DNA of 64,000 bases from Okapia johnstoni (lineage: Eukaryota > Chordata > Mammalia > Artiodactyla > Giraffidae): NCBI GenBank assembly GCA_024291935.2, contig CM044322.1, positions 24,117,405 through 24,181,404 of the forward strand. The letters are read 5' to 3'. The number at the start of each line of letters is the position of its first letter. The stretch's first letter is position 1. Positions 1 to 12,004 of this stretch are shown here, in pieces. A program made the translations under genes and the position numbers. The notes under the pieces are model-generated. The model had not been told where the DNA came from. It made no database searches and saw only the letters and a list, made by a program, of their open reading frames with translations.

Positions 1-720
1 GCTGGTAACCTGTCCCGAAGCGATAGAAGAAGGAGCAGGTACTTGCCTTTGAAAATCAACTCCGTTTCCGACAGCCCAGACAGAACAGGGCAGAGAAACT
101 ACGGCTCCAATACTAACATTCTCTTTACCAGCCCTTCCCTCAGTTCCCGAAACGATGTCCACCACCCACCTGGCAAGATCTCGCTGGTCCCCAGGGTTAG
201 GTGGGACGCACAGTATCCACTTCCTTCCCCCCAGATTCCAACCTCTGTCTAGGGAAGCTGTCCAGGGTGCGGAACCTCACGCCCTCAGGCAAAACAGCGC
301 AGCACCTTCCGTGGCTCCGGGGCAGGGCTGCAGCCCGCTTGAACGCCGTCTGGTGCCCCGCAAGGCCCAGCCCCAGCGCCCCAACAGCCCCTTCTCGGTG
401 CCCACTGACAGGTGGCGGGCGAAGCACGGCCCCTACCCAATGGGCAACCCCGCAACTTGGGACCACAGATTTGCAAAGCGAGTCCTGGGCGCTGTCCACT
501 GTCCTCTGCTCTAAGACTGCTAACCTACCAGCTCCGACACTTTCTTCTCTGCCTTAGCCTCCTATGCCTCCTCCGCCCGCCGCCTCCTCTCTGGCTCCTT
601 CTCTGCCTCAGCTAGAGCAAGAAGGATGCCACTCCTCCAGCTATTTCCTCCCCACCCCTCGCCCCACTTCAGCCGCAGGAAGTGGTCCTGTTCCTAAATC
701 GTTCCCTCTGGAACCCACAT
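1..720. promoter_or_regulatory. GC-rich, CpG-bearing single-copy region (possible promoter edge)
   Basis: The first 700 bases are clearly richer in G+C and CpG than the following 14 kb and contain no interspersed repeat that I recognise. Pyrimidine-rich runs and ETS-like cores (AGGAAGTG near 676-683 and AGGAAGTA near 749-756) are visible. Open frames occur on both strands but are GC-driven and overlap each other without codon evidence, so I do not call a gene. KLHL20 is the neighbour on the 5' side of ANKRD45 in human and is divergently oriented, so this could be the shore of that CpG island. The human spacing is larger than the 15 kb here, so the assignment is weak. Confidence 0.3.
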
Positions 721-1529
721 ACTTTACCGAGAGGTTCCGGCCTGGATCAGGAAGTAGCTGCACTCTTTGTTGGGGGCTTGGGTCCCCTCAAAGACTGCCT
801 GTCCTTGTACCCAGTTCCTTGTATCCCGAGGATGTGCGAGTTCATTGCTGAACTGGCAGTATGTGAATACTGAAGGCTTCTCCTTTCTCCTTTGTTTTCC
901 TCAGCACAAGTCAATAGAAAGATGGGAGGAGTCACAGAAAGCCAGGAATTGTGATTTGTTTGCAGGTGGTACGTCTCCTGTTGGCACAATCTTTTCCCTA
1001 ATTGTGGGTTGAATGATTGACATGTCTACATGTGGTTGACATATATCTCTGAGGCCACTCCTGTGTGCAAGCTGCTGAGGATCCTCAGACAAATCAGAAA
1101 TAGACCTGAGTTTCCAGGTTAGCTTTCAAGACACCAGGGTTTTAGTCAGGATTTTAAGGTTATATCAGCTTGCCCTTTCACTTAGTATTCCATAGCAAAC
1201 ACTTCACCAAACACTGCTCTGAATTCACTTTAGCATTAGGGAGGAAAATAATTTTTTTTTCTTTCAATTTGTCCCTTGCCTGATTTTCCCACAGCACACA
1301 GCCACCTAATTTTCATTATATGTTTAAAAATAACAAGCGATAGGGTGGAGGATACAATGTCAGTAGTATTAGTGAAAGGCTGCTGCTGGTTTCCTGATAA
1401 CTATTATAGGCTAAGCATGAACTTAACCACATTTTCTTTAGCTGTTCTTCACAATGGACTCTACACAGATTTTTGCAGTTGTTTCTGAAAGGGAAAGAAT
1501 ACCTTTTGTTAATTAGTTTGTAGTGGGGG
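721..1529. other. single-copy sequence, nothing recognised
   Basis: Mixed-composition DNA with no recognisable gene, splice-bounded exon or repeat. Confidence 0.5.
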
Positions 1530-1768
1530 ACACATGGTCTTTAGATCCAGACACCCATAGCTTCAAATCCTAGTCCTGCGACTCACTAGATTGGTGATCT
1601 TGGTCAAGTTTCTTAATCTCTTACGTACTAGTTTCTTTTGTGGAAAAGAGAAACAATACCTGTTTTTCCACAATTTTTGAGAGGGGTAAATTATAATGAA
1701 GATCATGTTCTGTGTCTGGCACTTAGTAGGCACTCAGCAAATGTCAGTTTTCTCTCCTCTTCCCTTAA
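1530..1768 (+). repeat. MIR SINE
   Basis: The order is typical of a MIR: loss-of-phase core around GACTCACTAGATTGGTGATC, then the 'cttggtcaagtttcttaatctc' type block, then a 3' end with 'ctggcacttagtaggcactcagcaaatg'-like words. It is old and diverged. The following 80 bases, up to the LTR, resemble another MIR/L2 3' end (TTGAGCACTTATTGCATG). Confidence 0.65.
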
Positions 1769-1875
1769 ATGGACTCATTAATTGAGCACTTATTGCATGT
1801 CAAGTACTATGCTAGGCTTTGGAAATGGTTGTAAACAAGATAGACATCATCCTAAAGTTTTAGTGCTCATTCATG

Positions 1876-2618
1876 TGGTCATTGTGGTGCCCTGAGGACA
1901 AAAGAACAGATGAGCAAGAAAGGCGTTGGAATGAAGGAACAGAAAAAACCAGACCCTTATCAGCCTTCCCACTGTGTTGTAACTGTTGTGGAATTTTTGA
2001 GCCCTCTTGAGTAGCATGGTCTGTCCCCCTCTTACCCCATGTAAGGAAAGGTATTTGTCTTACTCTTCTCCCAGGCCTGTATAGGGAATGTATACATACC
2101 TCAATCAATCAGCAAATAATGTGAAGACCCCTACCCTGTTCCTTGTCCCCTGACTATAAAAACAGACCAAAGACCAACGTTCAGAGTCAGCTCTCCCTGA
2201 CTCTCGGGAAGCTGGCCCACTGTACTGGCAGTGCCCCCTTCTTCCCCCACTCTAATAAACACTGCTGCTGCTGCTGCTGCTGCTAAGTTGCTTCAGTAGT
2301 GTCTGACTCGGCGACCCCATAGACGGCAGCCCACCAGGCTCCCCCGTCCCTGGGATTCTCCAGGCAAGAATACTGGAGTGGGTTGCCATTTCCTCCTCCA
2401 ATCCATGAAAGTGAAAAGTGAAAGTGAAGTCGCTCAGTCATGTCCGACTCTTAGCGACCCCATGGACTACAGCCTACCAGGCTCCTCCGTCCATGGGGTT
2501 TTCCAGGCAAGAGTACTGGAGTGGGTTGCCATTGCCTTCTCCACTAATAAACACTATTCTCCTTTCATTCTGCCTCGTGTTTGGAAATTCTTTTCCAACC
2601 TGTGCATGGACCACGACA
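1876..2618 (+). mobile_element. solo endogenous-retrovirus LTR, interrupted by a BOV-A2
   Basis: The element starts TGGTCATTG and ends CCACGACA, giving TG...CA ends. It is flanked by a 6-bp direct repeat, TTCATG, at 1870-1875 and 2619-2624. Inside are a TATA-like ACTATAAAAAC near 2151-2161 and AATAAA about 100 bases downstream, the spacing expected of U3-R-U5. Subtracting the SINE insertion and its target duplication leaves about 451 bp. No gag, pol or env follows, so this is a recombined solo LTR. The family (class I or II) cannot be fixed by eye. Confidence 0.7.
2264..2543 (-). mobile_element. BOV-A2 SINE
   Basis: Two BovA monomers in reverse orientation, opening with the complement of the (AGC)n tail. 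The flanking 12-bp direct repeat CTAATAAACACT lies at 2252-2263 and 2544-2555. The duplicated target contains the AATAAA of the surrounding LTR. Confidence 0.92.
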
Positions 2619-2624
2619 TTCATG

Positions 2625-3397
2625 AGAGTTGATTTTCCAACATCTTTTTCATTATGAGTAATTGGTTTAAACCATCTCCACACAAATGACCAATACAGAC
2701 TAATAAGAAATCAGAAGAAATCTAATGGGGACTGTGGGATAAGATTCCCTAGCATTTTTAGAAGAGATACAGGAAGAGATAGTATCTTTTCCCTTTGGCC
2801 ACTGTTATGCCTGGATGAGACACCTGGAAGCACCACAACCATTTTGTAACCATGAGGGAAGGCAGAGGAGAGTGAAGCTAGACAATAAGGGAGGTAGAAC
2901 AGAGAGACTGAAAGAATTTGGGTCCATCAATGTAATTTTTAAACTACTCATTCTCCCTTGCCCACAGACTTTCCTGTAGCTGGAATGTAGTTATATGAGA
3001 TAATAAATATCATATTTTTAAATGGAGGTTTCTATTTCTAGCAGCCAGAAGCATACTAATGTGTGTAAAAGGATATATACAATAATCAAGTAAATAACTA
3101 ATTTCAGCTAGTGGCAAATGCTATCTAGGAAGGAGCCAAACAGGTGATGGTATGGAGAGTGAGTATTTTGAGACTACTTTAAATAACATGGTCAGGGAAG
3201 CACTCTCTGAAGAGGTAGGTTGAGATCTGAAAGGTAAGGGAGAAACATCCAGGTGGAAAGCTGGGAGAAGAGTGTTTCAAGTAGCATGAATAGCAAAGGG
3301 AAAGGACCTGAAGCATAAATGAGCTCTTCCTGTTTAATGAACACAGAAAAGGCAAGTTTGACTAGAAATAATATTAGACATGAGGTAAGAGAAATAG
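2625..3397. other. mostly single-copy; old interspersed repeat from about 3,100
   Basis: Nothing is recognised from 2,625 to about 3,100. From 3,100 to 3,397, and again after the BovB to about 3,740, the sequence reads like a mammal-wide ancient repeat of the 'gaagaggtaggttgagatctgaaaggt' type. The family is not identified. Confidence 0.4.
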
Positions 3398-3634
3398 GTA
3401 TTTTGGTCATCTGATGCGAACAGACGACTCACTGAAAAGTCCCTGATGCTGGGAAAGATCGCGGGGAGAAGGAGAAGAGGGTGTAGAGGATGACATGGCT
3501 AGATGGCATCACCGATGCAATGAACATGAACTTGGGCAAACTCCGGGAGATGGTGAGGGACAGGGTGGCCTGGGGTGCTGCAGTTCATGGGGTTGCAAAG
3601 AGTTGGACATGATTGGGTGACTGAACAACAACAA
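3398..3634 (+). mobile_element. BovB LINE 3' end, 5'-truncated
   Basis: Typical BovB 3' terminal sequence ending in the (ACAACA)-type tail. It is flanked by an imperfect direct repeat, AAGAGAAATAGG just before and AAGAGAAATGGG at the tail, with one mismatch. This is consistent with a target-primed insertion. Confidence 0.85.
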
Positions 3635-3740
3635 CAAAGAGAAATGGGCAAGAACAAGATCATATACTGTCTTCTAGGCTATTGTAAGAAATTCTGATTT
3701 TATTTTAAATTCTCCGGAAAAATATGTGATGATATTTCAG

Positions 3741-4560
3741 CTCAATTTAGGTTTAACAATTGATCCCAAATTCAAAACCTTGAAAATTAGAAGAGGAAAA
3801 TGTGGATGTTCCATTATTAACTACAGGGACAATCACATGTGGGAAAGAATATGGACAGATATTTCCAGAAATGTTCTTGCTACGACTGATGGTAAATAAA
3901 GGCTGATTCTATTTAAATTTGGGGACTTTAATAAAGATACTTTTCCTTTGTAGGAATCAATCATACAATTAGTTAACGGCTATAATACAAAATAGCTGCC
4001 TTTCATAGCTAATCATTAGGCCTAGGGTGTGTGAATGACCTATAAAGGAACCAAATGTAGACACTAAGATGCTGTCAGTTTTTACTTCTCGTCTGGGAAT
4101 TTGAGGTAGACTTCGAGTGCAAAGTAATAATAAGACTAAGCCAGAAAGCAGTGAATTTTGAGAGGGGGGATAGGACATCCTAGGGATTTTTAGGATCTTA
4201 AAATTGGTATATGGTTGGTTTTAGGTAACATCAATTTACATCTATGGTTTAACAGTGATGAACATGGATCTTGAGTAAGCAACCCCAATTGTACTTATAT
4301 AAATTCCTCTGTAAAATGGAAAAAAAGCACATTAAAATATTCATGGTGCTATAGGAAGTATTAGATAATCACCACAAATTCTACAAAAACAGCCTCAAAA
4401 ACAAAACACTAGGTGAGACAGATTATCTCCACTCTACAGATGAGGATGTTGAGGCATACAGGTAATAATATGACTGACTTAAGATTCTGCAGCTAGTTAG
4501 TGTTAAACTAGTAAGTAATGAAGTATTGACTTAAATAAAATCAATCTAACACCACTCCCC
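3741..4560. other. AT-rich single-copy sequence with a MIR remnant
   Basis: No gene seen. About 4,415-4,510 carries a MIR-like block (ACAGATGAGGATGTTGAGGC). Confidence 0.4.
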
Positions 4561-4564
4561 CTCA

Positions 4565-5490
4565 TCTTAAAATTTAAAAATCTATCACTATGAATTGTGG
4601 GAAAAGCTTCTGCACAAAGTGAAAAGGCAACCTACTAAATGGGAGAAAACATTTGCAACACATATATCTGATAAGGGGTTAGTATCCAAAATATATAAAG
4701 AACTCACACAACTGAACAGCAGAAAACAAACAAAAAGCAATCTAATTTAAAAATGGGCAGATGATCTGGATACACATTTTCCCAAAGACATACAGACAGC
4801 CAACAGGCACATGAAAATTTGCTCAGCATCACTAATGATCAGGGAAATGCAAACTGAAACCACAATGAGATATCACCTTACACCTTTTAGAATGGCTGTA
4901 ATCAAAAAGACAAGAAATAAAAGTGTTGGTCAGCTCCCCGATGGTGCAGTGGAGAAGAATCTACCAGCCAATGCAGGAGACAGGAGTTCGATGCCTGATC
5001 CAGGAAGATCCCACATGGTGCATGATCCCACATGAGTCCATGCACCACAACTATTGAGTCTGTGTGCTGAAAATACTGAGTCCATGAACCACAACTACTG
5101 AAGCCCAAGTACCCTAGAGCCTGTCCTTTGCAACAAGAGAAGCCACTGAAATGAGAAACCTACACACTGCAACCCTCTCTCTGCAACTAATGAAAAGCCC
5201 ACACAGCATCCAAGACCCAGAGCAGCCAAAATATCAGTGAAAATGTGGAGAAAAGGGAATACTGTGCACTGTTGGTGGGAATGTAAACTAGAGCAACCAT
5301 TATGGAAAACAGTATAGAGGTTCCTCAAAAAATTAAAAACAGAGCAATCTGAGTATTTATCTGAAGAAAATGAAAACACTAACTTAAAAAGATATATACA
5401 CCTCCAAATTCATTGTAGCATCATATACAATAGTCAAAATATGGAAACAACCTGTGTCCATCGATGTATGAATGGATAAAGAAAATGTGG
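4565..5490 (+). mobile_element. L1 ORF2 C-terminal fragment, interrupted by a SINE
   Basis: L1 ORF2-like text runs through the segments encoding '[24 protein letters not shown]', resumes after a SINE at about 4,928-5,236 with the '[14 protein letters not shown]'-type region, and ends near 5,489. Stops and frameshifts make it dead. Confidence 0.8.
4928..5236 (+). mobile_element. CHR-type tRNA-Glu SINE inside L1
   Basis: It begins with a degenerate tRNA-like head (GATGGTGCAGTGGAGAAGAA ... GAGTTCGATGCC) and continues with the CHR body ('accacaactactgaagccc', 'gcaacaagagaagcca'). It splits the L1 fragment on either side. Confidence 0.75.
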
Positions 5491-5590
5491 AGGGACTTCT
5501 CAGGTGGTCCAGTGGCTAAGACTCCGTTCTCCCAATCGCAGGGGGGCTGAGTCTGATCCCTGGTCAGGGAACTAGATCCCAACTAGGTAT
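5491..5590 (+). mobile_element. CHR-type SINE, short
   Basis: A tRNA-Glu-derived head, GGGACTTCTCAGGTGGTCCA, followed by a CCCTGGTCAGGGAACTAGATCC box. Confidence 0.8.
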
Positions 5591-6098
5591 TGCTTTTATC
5601 TTTAAAATATGTATATGAATTATAGGCAAATTGAATGGCGAATATGTTAATATTTGAACCTCCTTTAAATGATTTGCTTTAATTATGCTCTTTAAAAGCT
5701 ATAATTTAATCACATTCCACCCTTGCTTAAAATATAATATAGATTCTCAGTTGTCCACAGGATAAAATTTAGATTCATAATTAAAGCCTATCAAAGTCTA
5801 TAGGACTAGTCAGCACCTAATTCAGAGGTTCTAAATCTGAGTTCTGTGTATGCCTTCAGCATACCGTGAACCCTCTGCATTTAAATGTGAAGGCATGTGA
5901 TGTGATTGCCTTCAGAGTCCCACTGCTTTCATTAAGGAGAAAGTGACCTAAATTAGTTTCAAATTCAAATCTGTTCCCTGCCTCCTACTAACACTCCAGT
6001 CATATGATGAATAAGTTATTAGCTAGAGTAAAGCAAAGTTATTTCATAAAATGGTATTATTTTGTGGTAGAGAAACAATCTAACATTTAAGTAACACC
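5591..6098. other. AT-rich single-copy sequence
   Basis: No gene or clear repeat recognised. Confidence 0.45.
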
Positions 6099-6109
6099 AA
6101 TCACAAATG

Positions 6110-6405
6110 TAATCACCCCTGGATATTCATTGGAAGGACTGATGCTGAAGCTAAAGCTCCAATACTTCAGCTACCTGATGTGAAGAGCCAGCTCATTGGA
6201 AAAGACCCCGATGCTGGAAAAGATTAAGGGCAAGAGGAGAAGGGGACGACAGAGAATGAGATGGTTGGATGGCATAACCAACTCAGTGAACATGAGTTTG
6301 AGCCAACTCTGGGAAATTTAGTGAAGGACAGGAAAGCCTGGCGTGCTGCAGTCTATAGGGTCGCAAAGAATTGGACAAAACTTAGCAACTGAACAACAAT
6401 AACAA
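6110..6405 (+). mobile_element. BovB LINE 3' end, 5'-truncated
   Basis: BovB 3' sequence (TTCATTGGAAGGACTGATGC through CTGAACAACAATAAC). An exact 11-bp direct repeat, AATCACAAATG, flanks it at 6099-6109 and 6406-6416. Confidence 0.88.
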
Positions 6406-6612
6406 AATCACAAATGGATACAATTTTAATTAATTATTAATAACTTAGGAGGCAATAGGTAACTGAGGTCCATAAAAATGCAGGCAGACTTTAGAGCTAT
6501 TCCCACAAGTGAAGAAATGGGAGATTAAATAACAAAAAGGATACCTCTAAGCATGCTGTGAACATATTACTGAGGAAAAGAGTAAATTCTCTTAGATGAG
6601 TTCTATTCAGAT

Positions 6613-6700
6613 ACTGGATTTTCCCAGTGACTCAGTGGTAAAGAATCCACCTGCAATGCAGGAGAAAGACATTCTTGCTACTGGAGAAGACAACTCAGCT
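6613..6700 (+). mobile_element. Bov-tA head fragment
   Basis: Only the tRNA-Glu-related head is present (CAGTGACTCAGTGGTAAAGA ... CTGCAATGCAGGAGA). The BovA body is missing. Confidence 0.7.
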
Positions 6701-6719
6701 TCATAGTGATGACAGTGCT

Positions 6720-8340
6720 CCATAAATACATTTATAAATTAAATGCAATCCAAGTAAATCAATATCAGAGTTTTGACAGAGTTAGCTGAGTTGATTATAA
6801 CGTTCATATGGAAGAACAGGCAAATGAGAATGTCCAGAAATAGACTAAAAATGGAAGCAGGAAATGGGAGGGCTCACCCTAACAGATATTAGTACAACAT
6901 GTTCTAAAACCTCTATAGTTAAAACTGTGATTTTTGTGTATGAACAGACAGATGTATAAAGCAGGGTAGAAAAATCCAGAAATAAACCAAAGAACACATG
7001 GAAATTTAGCATGTGGTAAAGCTGTTATCTCACATCAGTCAGGAATATATGGACTGTTTCATAAATGATACAATGCAATTATGGAAAAAGGTAACATTGA
7101 ATGTATTCCGCATAAGGAGTTGGACCCCACTGTAGTCTCAACAAAGACCTCTATGAGGGTCTATGAAGACACTATGGGAAGTTCAGAAGCAGGGATGGCC
7201 CTTCAGAGTTGTCACAAGTTGGAATAAAGGAGCTGGGCCTTTCTACACCACAACAACCAGATATATCAGAAGTTTAAACACAAGTAATGAAAGTCTAAAA
7301 ATAGTACAAGAAAATAGGGATGTATTATTTTTTATTAAATATGCCGGAAAACTTCCCTGATGATAAATCAAAATCTTGAGGCAAAAAAATTGACAAATTT
7401 GACTGCATAAAAAAATTTCCATGGAAAAAATATTACAAACGAAGTAAGAAAATGACAATTGGGAAAAACATATTTGCAATATAGGATTCATAATGTACTA
7501 CATCTATGGTTCTAAAAATGGAGAAAGAAGAAATAATACAGATAGTCTGGCAAACATACGGACAAGCAGTTCACAGAAATAGAAATGATCCTTAAACTCT
7601 TGCAAATACATTCAGTCTTGCTCACAATAAGATAATTTGCAAATTATAGCTACACTAAGACCTACCAGTAGGCAAAAATCCAGAACTGGACAATCTGCTT
7701 TGTTGGCATGACTGTGGGGAAAGAGGCATTCTCATTAATCACTGGTGTGTGTGCAAAATGACTGAACTTCTCTGGGCAGGGTTTTGGTAAGATTTAGCAA
7801 AATTACATTTACATTTACCCTCTGACCCAGCAATCTCACTATCCCAAAGAAATACTTGCAAAAATGAAAAAAGAATTATGCACCAGGTTATTAACTGCAG
7901 GATTCTTTTTGGAAGCACATGAATGGAAACAACCCCAAGGCTTCTCAATAGGGGACTGATTGAATAAGCAATAGGATATACACATAATAGGATTATTCAG
8001 CTAAAAAAAGAAATGAGGACGATCTCTGTATACTTGTACAGTGCAATCTCTAGGATATATTGTTAAGAAATAAAACCTAAGTGAACAGTGTTTATAATAT
8101 GTTAACTTTGATTTTAAAAGGGTGTAGAAATATGTGTGACGTAAATACTGTATGTACTTTTTTTTTTAAATAGAAAGATAAACTTAGAATAAAAATGGTT
8201 AGCTAGAGGGGAAAGGAAGGAACAGAGAAATCAGGGATGGAAGTCAGATATCTCTGAAAGTATTCAATTTTATATTTTTATGTATTAAATGTTCTTAATA
8301 ACTGAAAATTCATTTAAGGAAGCTATATTTTTACTTAAAT
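6720..8340 (+). mobile_element. ancient L1 3' half, degenerate
   Basis: Decayed L1 ORF2-like text (for example 'YGRTGK*ECPEID*KWKQEMGGLT') is followed by AT-rich 3' UTR-like sequence. It is full of stops and small indels. The subfamily (L1ME/HAL1-like) is uncertain. Confidence 0.6.
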
Positions 8341-8540
8341 AAAATTTATAACTTATCATTATCTTATTATTAAATAACATTTTTTATTTCAGTAAAATTA
8401 AAGAAATTTTATTTAAGCATCTTTAACAATTTTTAAACAAAATTTAATCAAAAGAGAAAACAGCAATACCTGAATATTGAAAAAAAATTGGGCCTAACTG
8501 AATGACAAATTGGTATATAGTGAATCCTGTAATGCATAGT

Positions 8541-8957
8541 GATTTTAGAGCCCAGGAAAAGGAAATCTGAAAAAACTTCCACCTTTTCCCCTTCTATTTG
8601 CCATGAAGTAATGGGGCTGGATGTTTTTTTTTAATATTTAGCTTTAAGCTGACTCTTTCACTCTCCTCCTTCACCCTCATCAAGAGGCTCTTTAGTTCTT
8701 CTTCACTTTTTGCCATTAGAGTGGTATCATCTGCATACTTGAGGTTGTTGATGTTTCTCCCGCTTATCTTGATTCCAACTTGTACCTCATCCAGCCCAGC
8801 ATTTCTCATGATGTGCTCAGTGTACAGGTTAAAGAAACAGGGTGACAGCAGACAGCCCTGTTGTACTCCTTTCTCAATCTTGAACCAATCAGTTGTTCCA
8901 TACAGGATTCTAACTGTTGCTTCTTGATCCATATACTGGTTTCTCAGGAGACAGGTA
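8541..8957 (-). mobile_element. BovB reverse-transcriptase fragment
   Basis: The reverse strand encodes the BovB RT palm, with FNLYTEHIMRNAGLDE and the catalytic YADD motif followed by TTLMAKSEEELKSLL. It is truncated at both ends, with a poly-A interruption near 8,622-8,632. Not a host gene. Confidence 0.9.
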
Positions 8958-8964
8958 AGATGGT

Positions 8965-9120
8965 GTGGGCACCGGGTCTTAATTGTGGGCTCTCTAGTTG
9001 TGGTGTGCAGGCTTAGTTGCTCCACAGCATGTTGGATCTTAGTTCCCTGACCAGGGATTGAACCTTCATCCTCTGAATTCCAAGGCGGACTCTCAACCAC
9101 TAGACCACCAGGGAAGTCCC
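8965..9120 (-). mobile_element. CHR-type SINE
   Basis: Reverse-oriented CHR SINE ending in the complement of its tRNA head (ACTAGACCACCAGGGAAGTC). It abuts the BovB fragment. Confidence 0.85.
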
Positions 9121-10060
9121 CAGTATGCCAAGGACATGGTGCTAATCAGGAAAAAGTGGGACCCTGACACATGGAATGGGGATATCTGGGCTCATGTACC
9201 TAGAAATATTTAATTCCCAAAGATCCATGAACCCTTTGAGCCAAGAGAATTAAGTCACTAACCAACCTGGCTGGGGATGTAATGGACTTGAAAATGAAGG
9301 AAAGGGACTATACCTCAAGGTGTTTAGGATCCAGGAGGGTATACATGGTGACGGAGTAAAAGGGACTATATCCTAGGAGTTCAGGATGTTTTGATGAGTA
9401 CACGTGGGACTGAATTCTGAGAGTGCTGGATCAATGTGGATAGAACACAGAGTTTCTAAGGGAGTTTAATTAATAATTTGGAAGCAACTCTCTTGGGATA
9501 CAGGATTTAACAACCTGGCAAGGATCTCAAGAGATGGGGTAAACATGCTGTCAGAATGGTTTCATACATATGAAAAGTATGATGACTCATACTAAATGAA
9601 GTAAAGATGCCTAAACTTCCATGCAAGACAGTAGAACAAGGGATTTAAAGTTCAAAGAAGTGAGCATGCTAAAATGGACACAAGCTTGGAAGACCCACCA
9701 GGCAATAATATCCATGGGACAGACTAGAGGAGATACCATTTACCAAAGTAATAAGGAAGGTGCTAGAGAGAAGGGTACCCAGAATCACTAATAAGTTCAG
9801 TAGTGGCTCTCCACTGTAGCCCAGGCTGATGGTAGGAGATGCCAATAAAAACCTGGGCTTATTGATTGCACTAGGAATGTTAGAGATGACTCCGGAGGCT
9901 GAGCTGATACTGCATGGATCATGGCCCCTCCATAAAGCACATTATTAGCACAGACTATGTAGTATGGTCCAAGGTCCCTAGGTAAACAGACAGGTAGGAC
10001 ATACCAAGGGTTTGGAGGTTATCTCCAAGAAGCTGGGGGGAAACGGCCAACTTTGCTTTA
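9121..10060. other. unrecognised, possibly very old retroviral internal sequence
   Basis: About 900 bp that is neither a recent repeat nor an obvious gene. Forward-frame fragments such as 'NNLARISRDGVNMLSEWFHTYEKYDDS' and phrases like 'CCAATAAAAACCTGGGCTTA' resemble old ERVL-MaLR internal DNA, but many stops intervene. I cannot assign it. Confidence 0.25.
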
Positions 10061-10510
10061 CACGAGGTTAATCCTTTACTGTTCATTTTCTCACCAAAGC
10101 TTTTAATTCTCACGTACTCTTACCCTTCTTTCACATCCACTTCAAATCAAGCTGGGAGACTGAGCATTGCAAGAGAATCACTTGACTCTGCAGGTTGGGG
10201 TCACTGGAATTCATGGTCTTCAACCTCAATCACCTTTTCAACACCATCAACATTTTAAAACTTTGCTTTGCCAAATCTTCAAGCCCCTCACTCATCCCTT
10301 CCTCTCTCAGTTTAAGCATACTCAATTTAAGGCTATCAAGCTTGGTTTCTTTAATTTACAATTCCACAGTCCAGGAAAATTACCTGCATCCACATCACTG
10401 CTACCTTTTCCACTTCAGAATTAGAGGACCAAGCTAAGTTCCTCCTGTTTGAGGCCAACCTTCCCATCTATACCTTAACCCTTCCCCCTCCAATTTCCTT
10501 CAGGATCTTA
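10061..10510. other. single-copy sequence, nothing recognised
   Basis: Open frames of about 80 codons at 10,167-10,437 overlap in two frames and show no family signature. Confidence 0.4.
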
Positions 10511-10519
10511 CTTTATCAG

Positions 10520-10885
10520 TCATCTCCTTTTCAAAAAATTTTATTTATTTACTTATTTTTGGTTGTGTGCTGGGTCTTTGTTGCTGCATGGGTTTTTCTC
10601 TAGCTGCATCAAGTAGGGGCTACTCTCCATTTGCAGTGGGCAGGCTTCTCATTGTGGTGGCTTCTCTTATTCTGGAGCATGGGCTCTAGGGCATATGCAC
10701 TTCAGTAGTTGTGGCTTGAGGGATTAGTAGTTATGGTTTCCGGACTCTAGGGCACAGGCTCAATAGTTGTGGCGCATGGGCTTAGTTTCTCCACAGCATG
10801 TGGGATTTTCCCGGACCAGGGGTTGAACCCGTTTCCTGCACTGACAGGGGGATTCTTGACCACTGAATCACCAGGGAACCCTGTC
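10520..10885 (-). mobile_element. CHR-type SINE, near full length
   Basis: It starts with an AT-rich tail (TTTTATTTATTTACTTATTT), continues through the 'gcacatgggcttagtttctcc' body and ends in the complement of the tRNA head (CACTGAATCACCAGGGAACC). Confidence 0.85.
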
Positions 10886-11556
10886 ATCTCCTTTCTTAAT
10901 CTTTTCTTTCTATTAGTTCCTCGTTATCATTCTATAGATACACTCAGTCCTTTCTCTGCCAAGACATCTCCCTTAATACTTGTCTTCCTTTAACTTCTGA
11001 GCAATTTCTTCCCTCCACATCTTAGTCAAACTTCTCAAAAGAATAGTGTATATTTACAGCCACCACTTCCTCGTTTCCAATTGTAGTTGCTAAATCAAGG
11101 ACCCTGATGTTATATCTGACAAGTGCCAAAATTATCTTACATTTAAAATAAAGGTATTTTCTGCATTTAGAGCCAAAAAAAATTTTTTTTTTTTAAATTT
11201 AGAGGTTCTACTTTCTGACCTCTCTTTCATTCCTCAGTCCACTGAAATCTTGATTTTGCTTACTACCCTTCACAAAAGTACTTTTAAGTGCCAAATCCCA
11301 TTGCTATTTTTGCAGTTTCTTTTGAAATTACTTCCTTGGCTTCTATGTTGCCATACTCACTTGGGTTTGTTCATTCTCTGATCGTTCTTTCTCTGTCTTA
11401 CTTTGCCTACTTCTTATATGTATTAATAATTGTTCTCCAGGGCTCTGTCCTCAGCCCACCGTTCTTTAATTCACTCTCCCTGGATGACTCCATCTTCTTT
11501 GTAGGTTTTTGGTAACATTTATAAATCTGTAACTCCCAAGTCTATGTTTATATCCT
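10886..11556. other. single-copy sequence, nothing recognised
   Basis: Pyrimidine-rich DNA with no gene evidence. Confidence 0.4.
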
Positions 11557-11569
11557 AGTCTTGTCTACC

Positions 11570-11777
11570 AGGGGCTTCCCTGATGTCTTAGGTGATAAAG
11601 AATCTGCCTGCAATGCGGGAGATCTGGGTTCGATCCCTGGGTTAGGAAGATCCCCTAGAGGAGGGCATGGCAACCCACTCCAGTATTCTTGCCTGGAGAA
11701 TCCCCATGGACAGAGGAGCCTGGTGGGCTACAGTCCATGGGGTCACAACGAGTTGGACATGACTGAGCGACTTTTCA
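11570..11777 (+). mobile_element. Bov-tA SINE (first of tandem pair)
   Basis: Full Bov-tA: tRNA-Glu head (GGGCTTCCCTGATG), box B GGTTCGATCCC, then the BovA body. The target-like word CTTGTCTACC precedes it and CTTGTCTTCT follows. Confidence 0.92.
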
Positions 11778-11787
11778 CTTGTCTTCT

Positions 11788-12004
11788 AGGGCTTGCCTGG
11801 TGGCTCAGTGGTAAAGAATCCGCCTGCTAACGCAGGAGAAGCGGGTTCCATCGCTGGGTTAGGGAGATCCCCTGGAGAAGGAAATGGCAACCCATTCCAG
11901 TATTCTTGCCTGGGAAATCCTACAGACAGAAGAGCTTGGTGGGCTACAGTCCATGGGAGTCACAAAAGAGTCAGATATGACTTAGTGACTAACAACAACT
12001 AAGT
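11788..12004 (+). mobile_element. Bov-tA SINE (second of tandem pair)
   Basis: A second Bov-tA in the same orientation directly after the first, followed by AGTCGTGTCTAC at 12,002-12,013. That matches the word before the first SINE (AGTCTTGTCTAC, 11,557-11,568) with one mismatch. Confidence 0.92.

Noticed and set aside
2262..2284. (CTG)n run as an expandable triplet repeat
   Set aside because: It is the complement of the (AGC)n tail of a BOV-A2 SINE; the same tail occurs at 14,810, 18,363 and 25,641.
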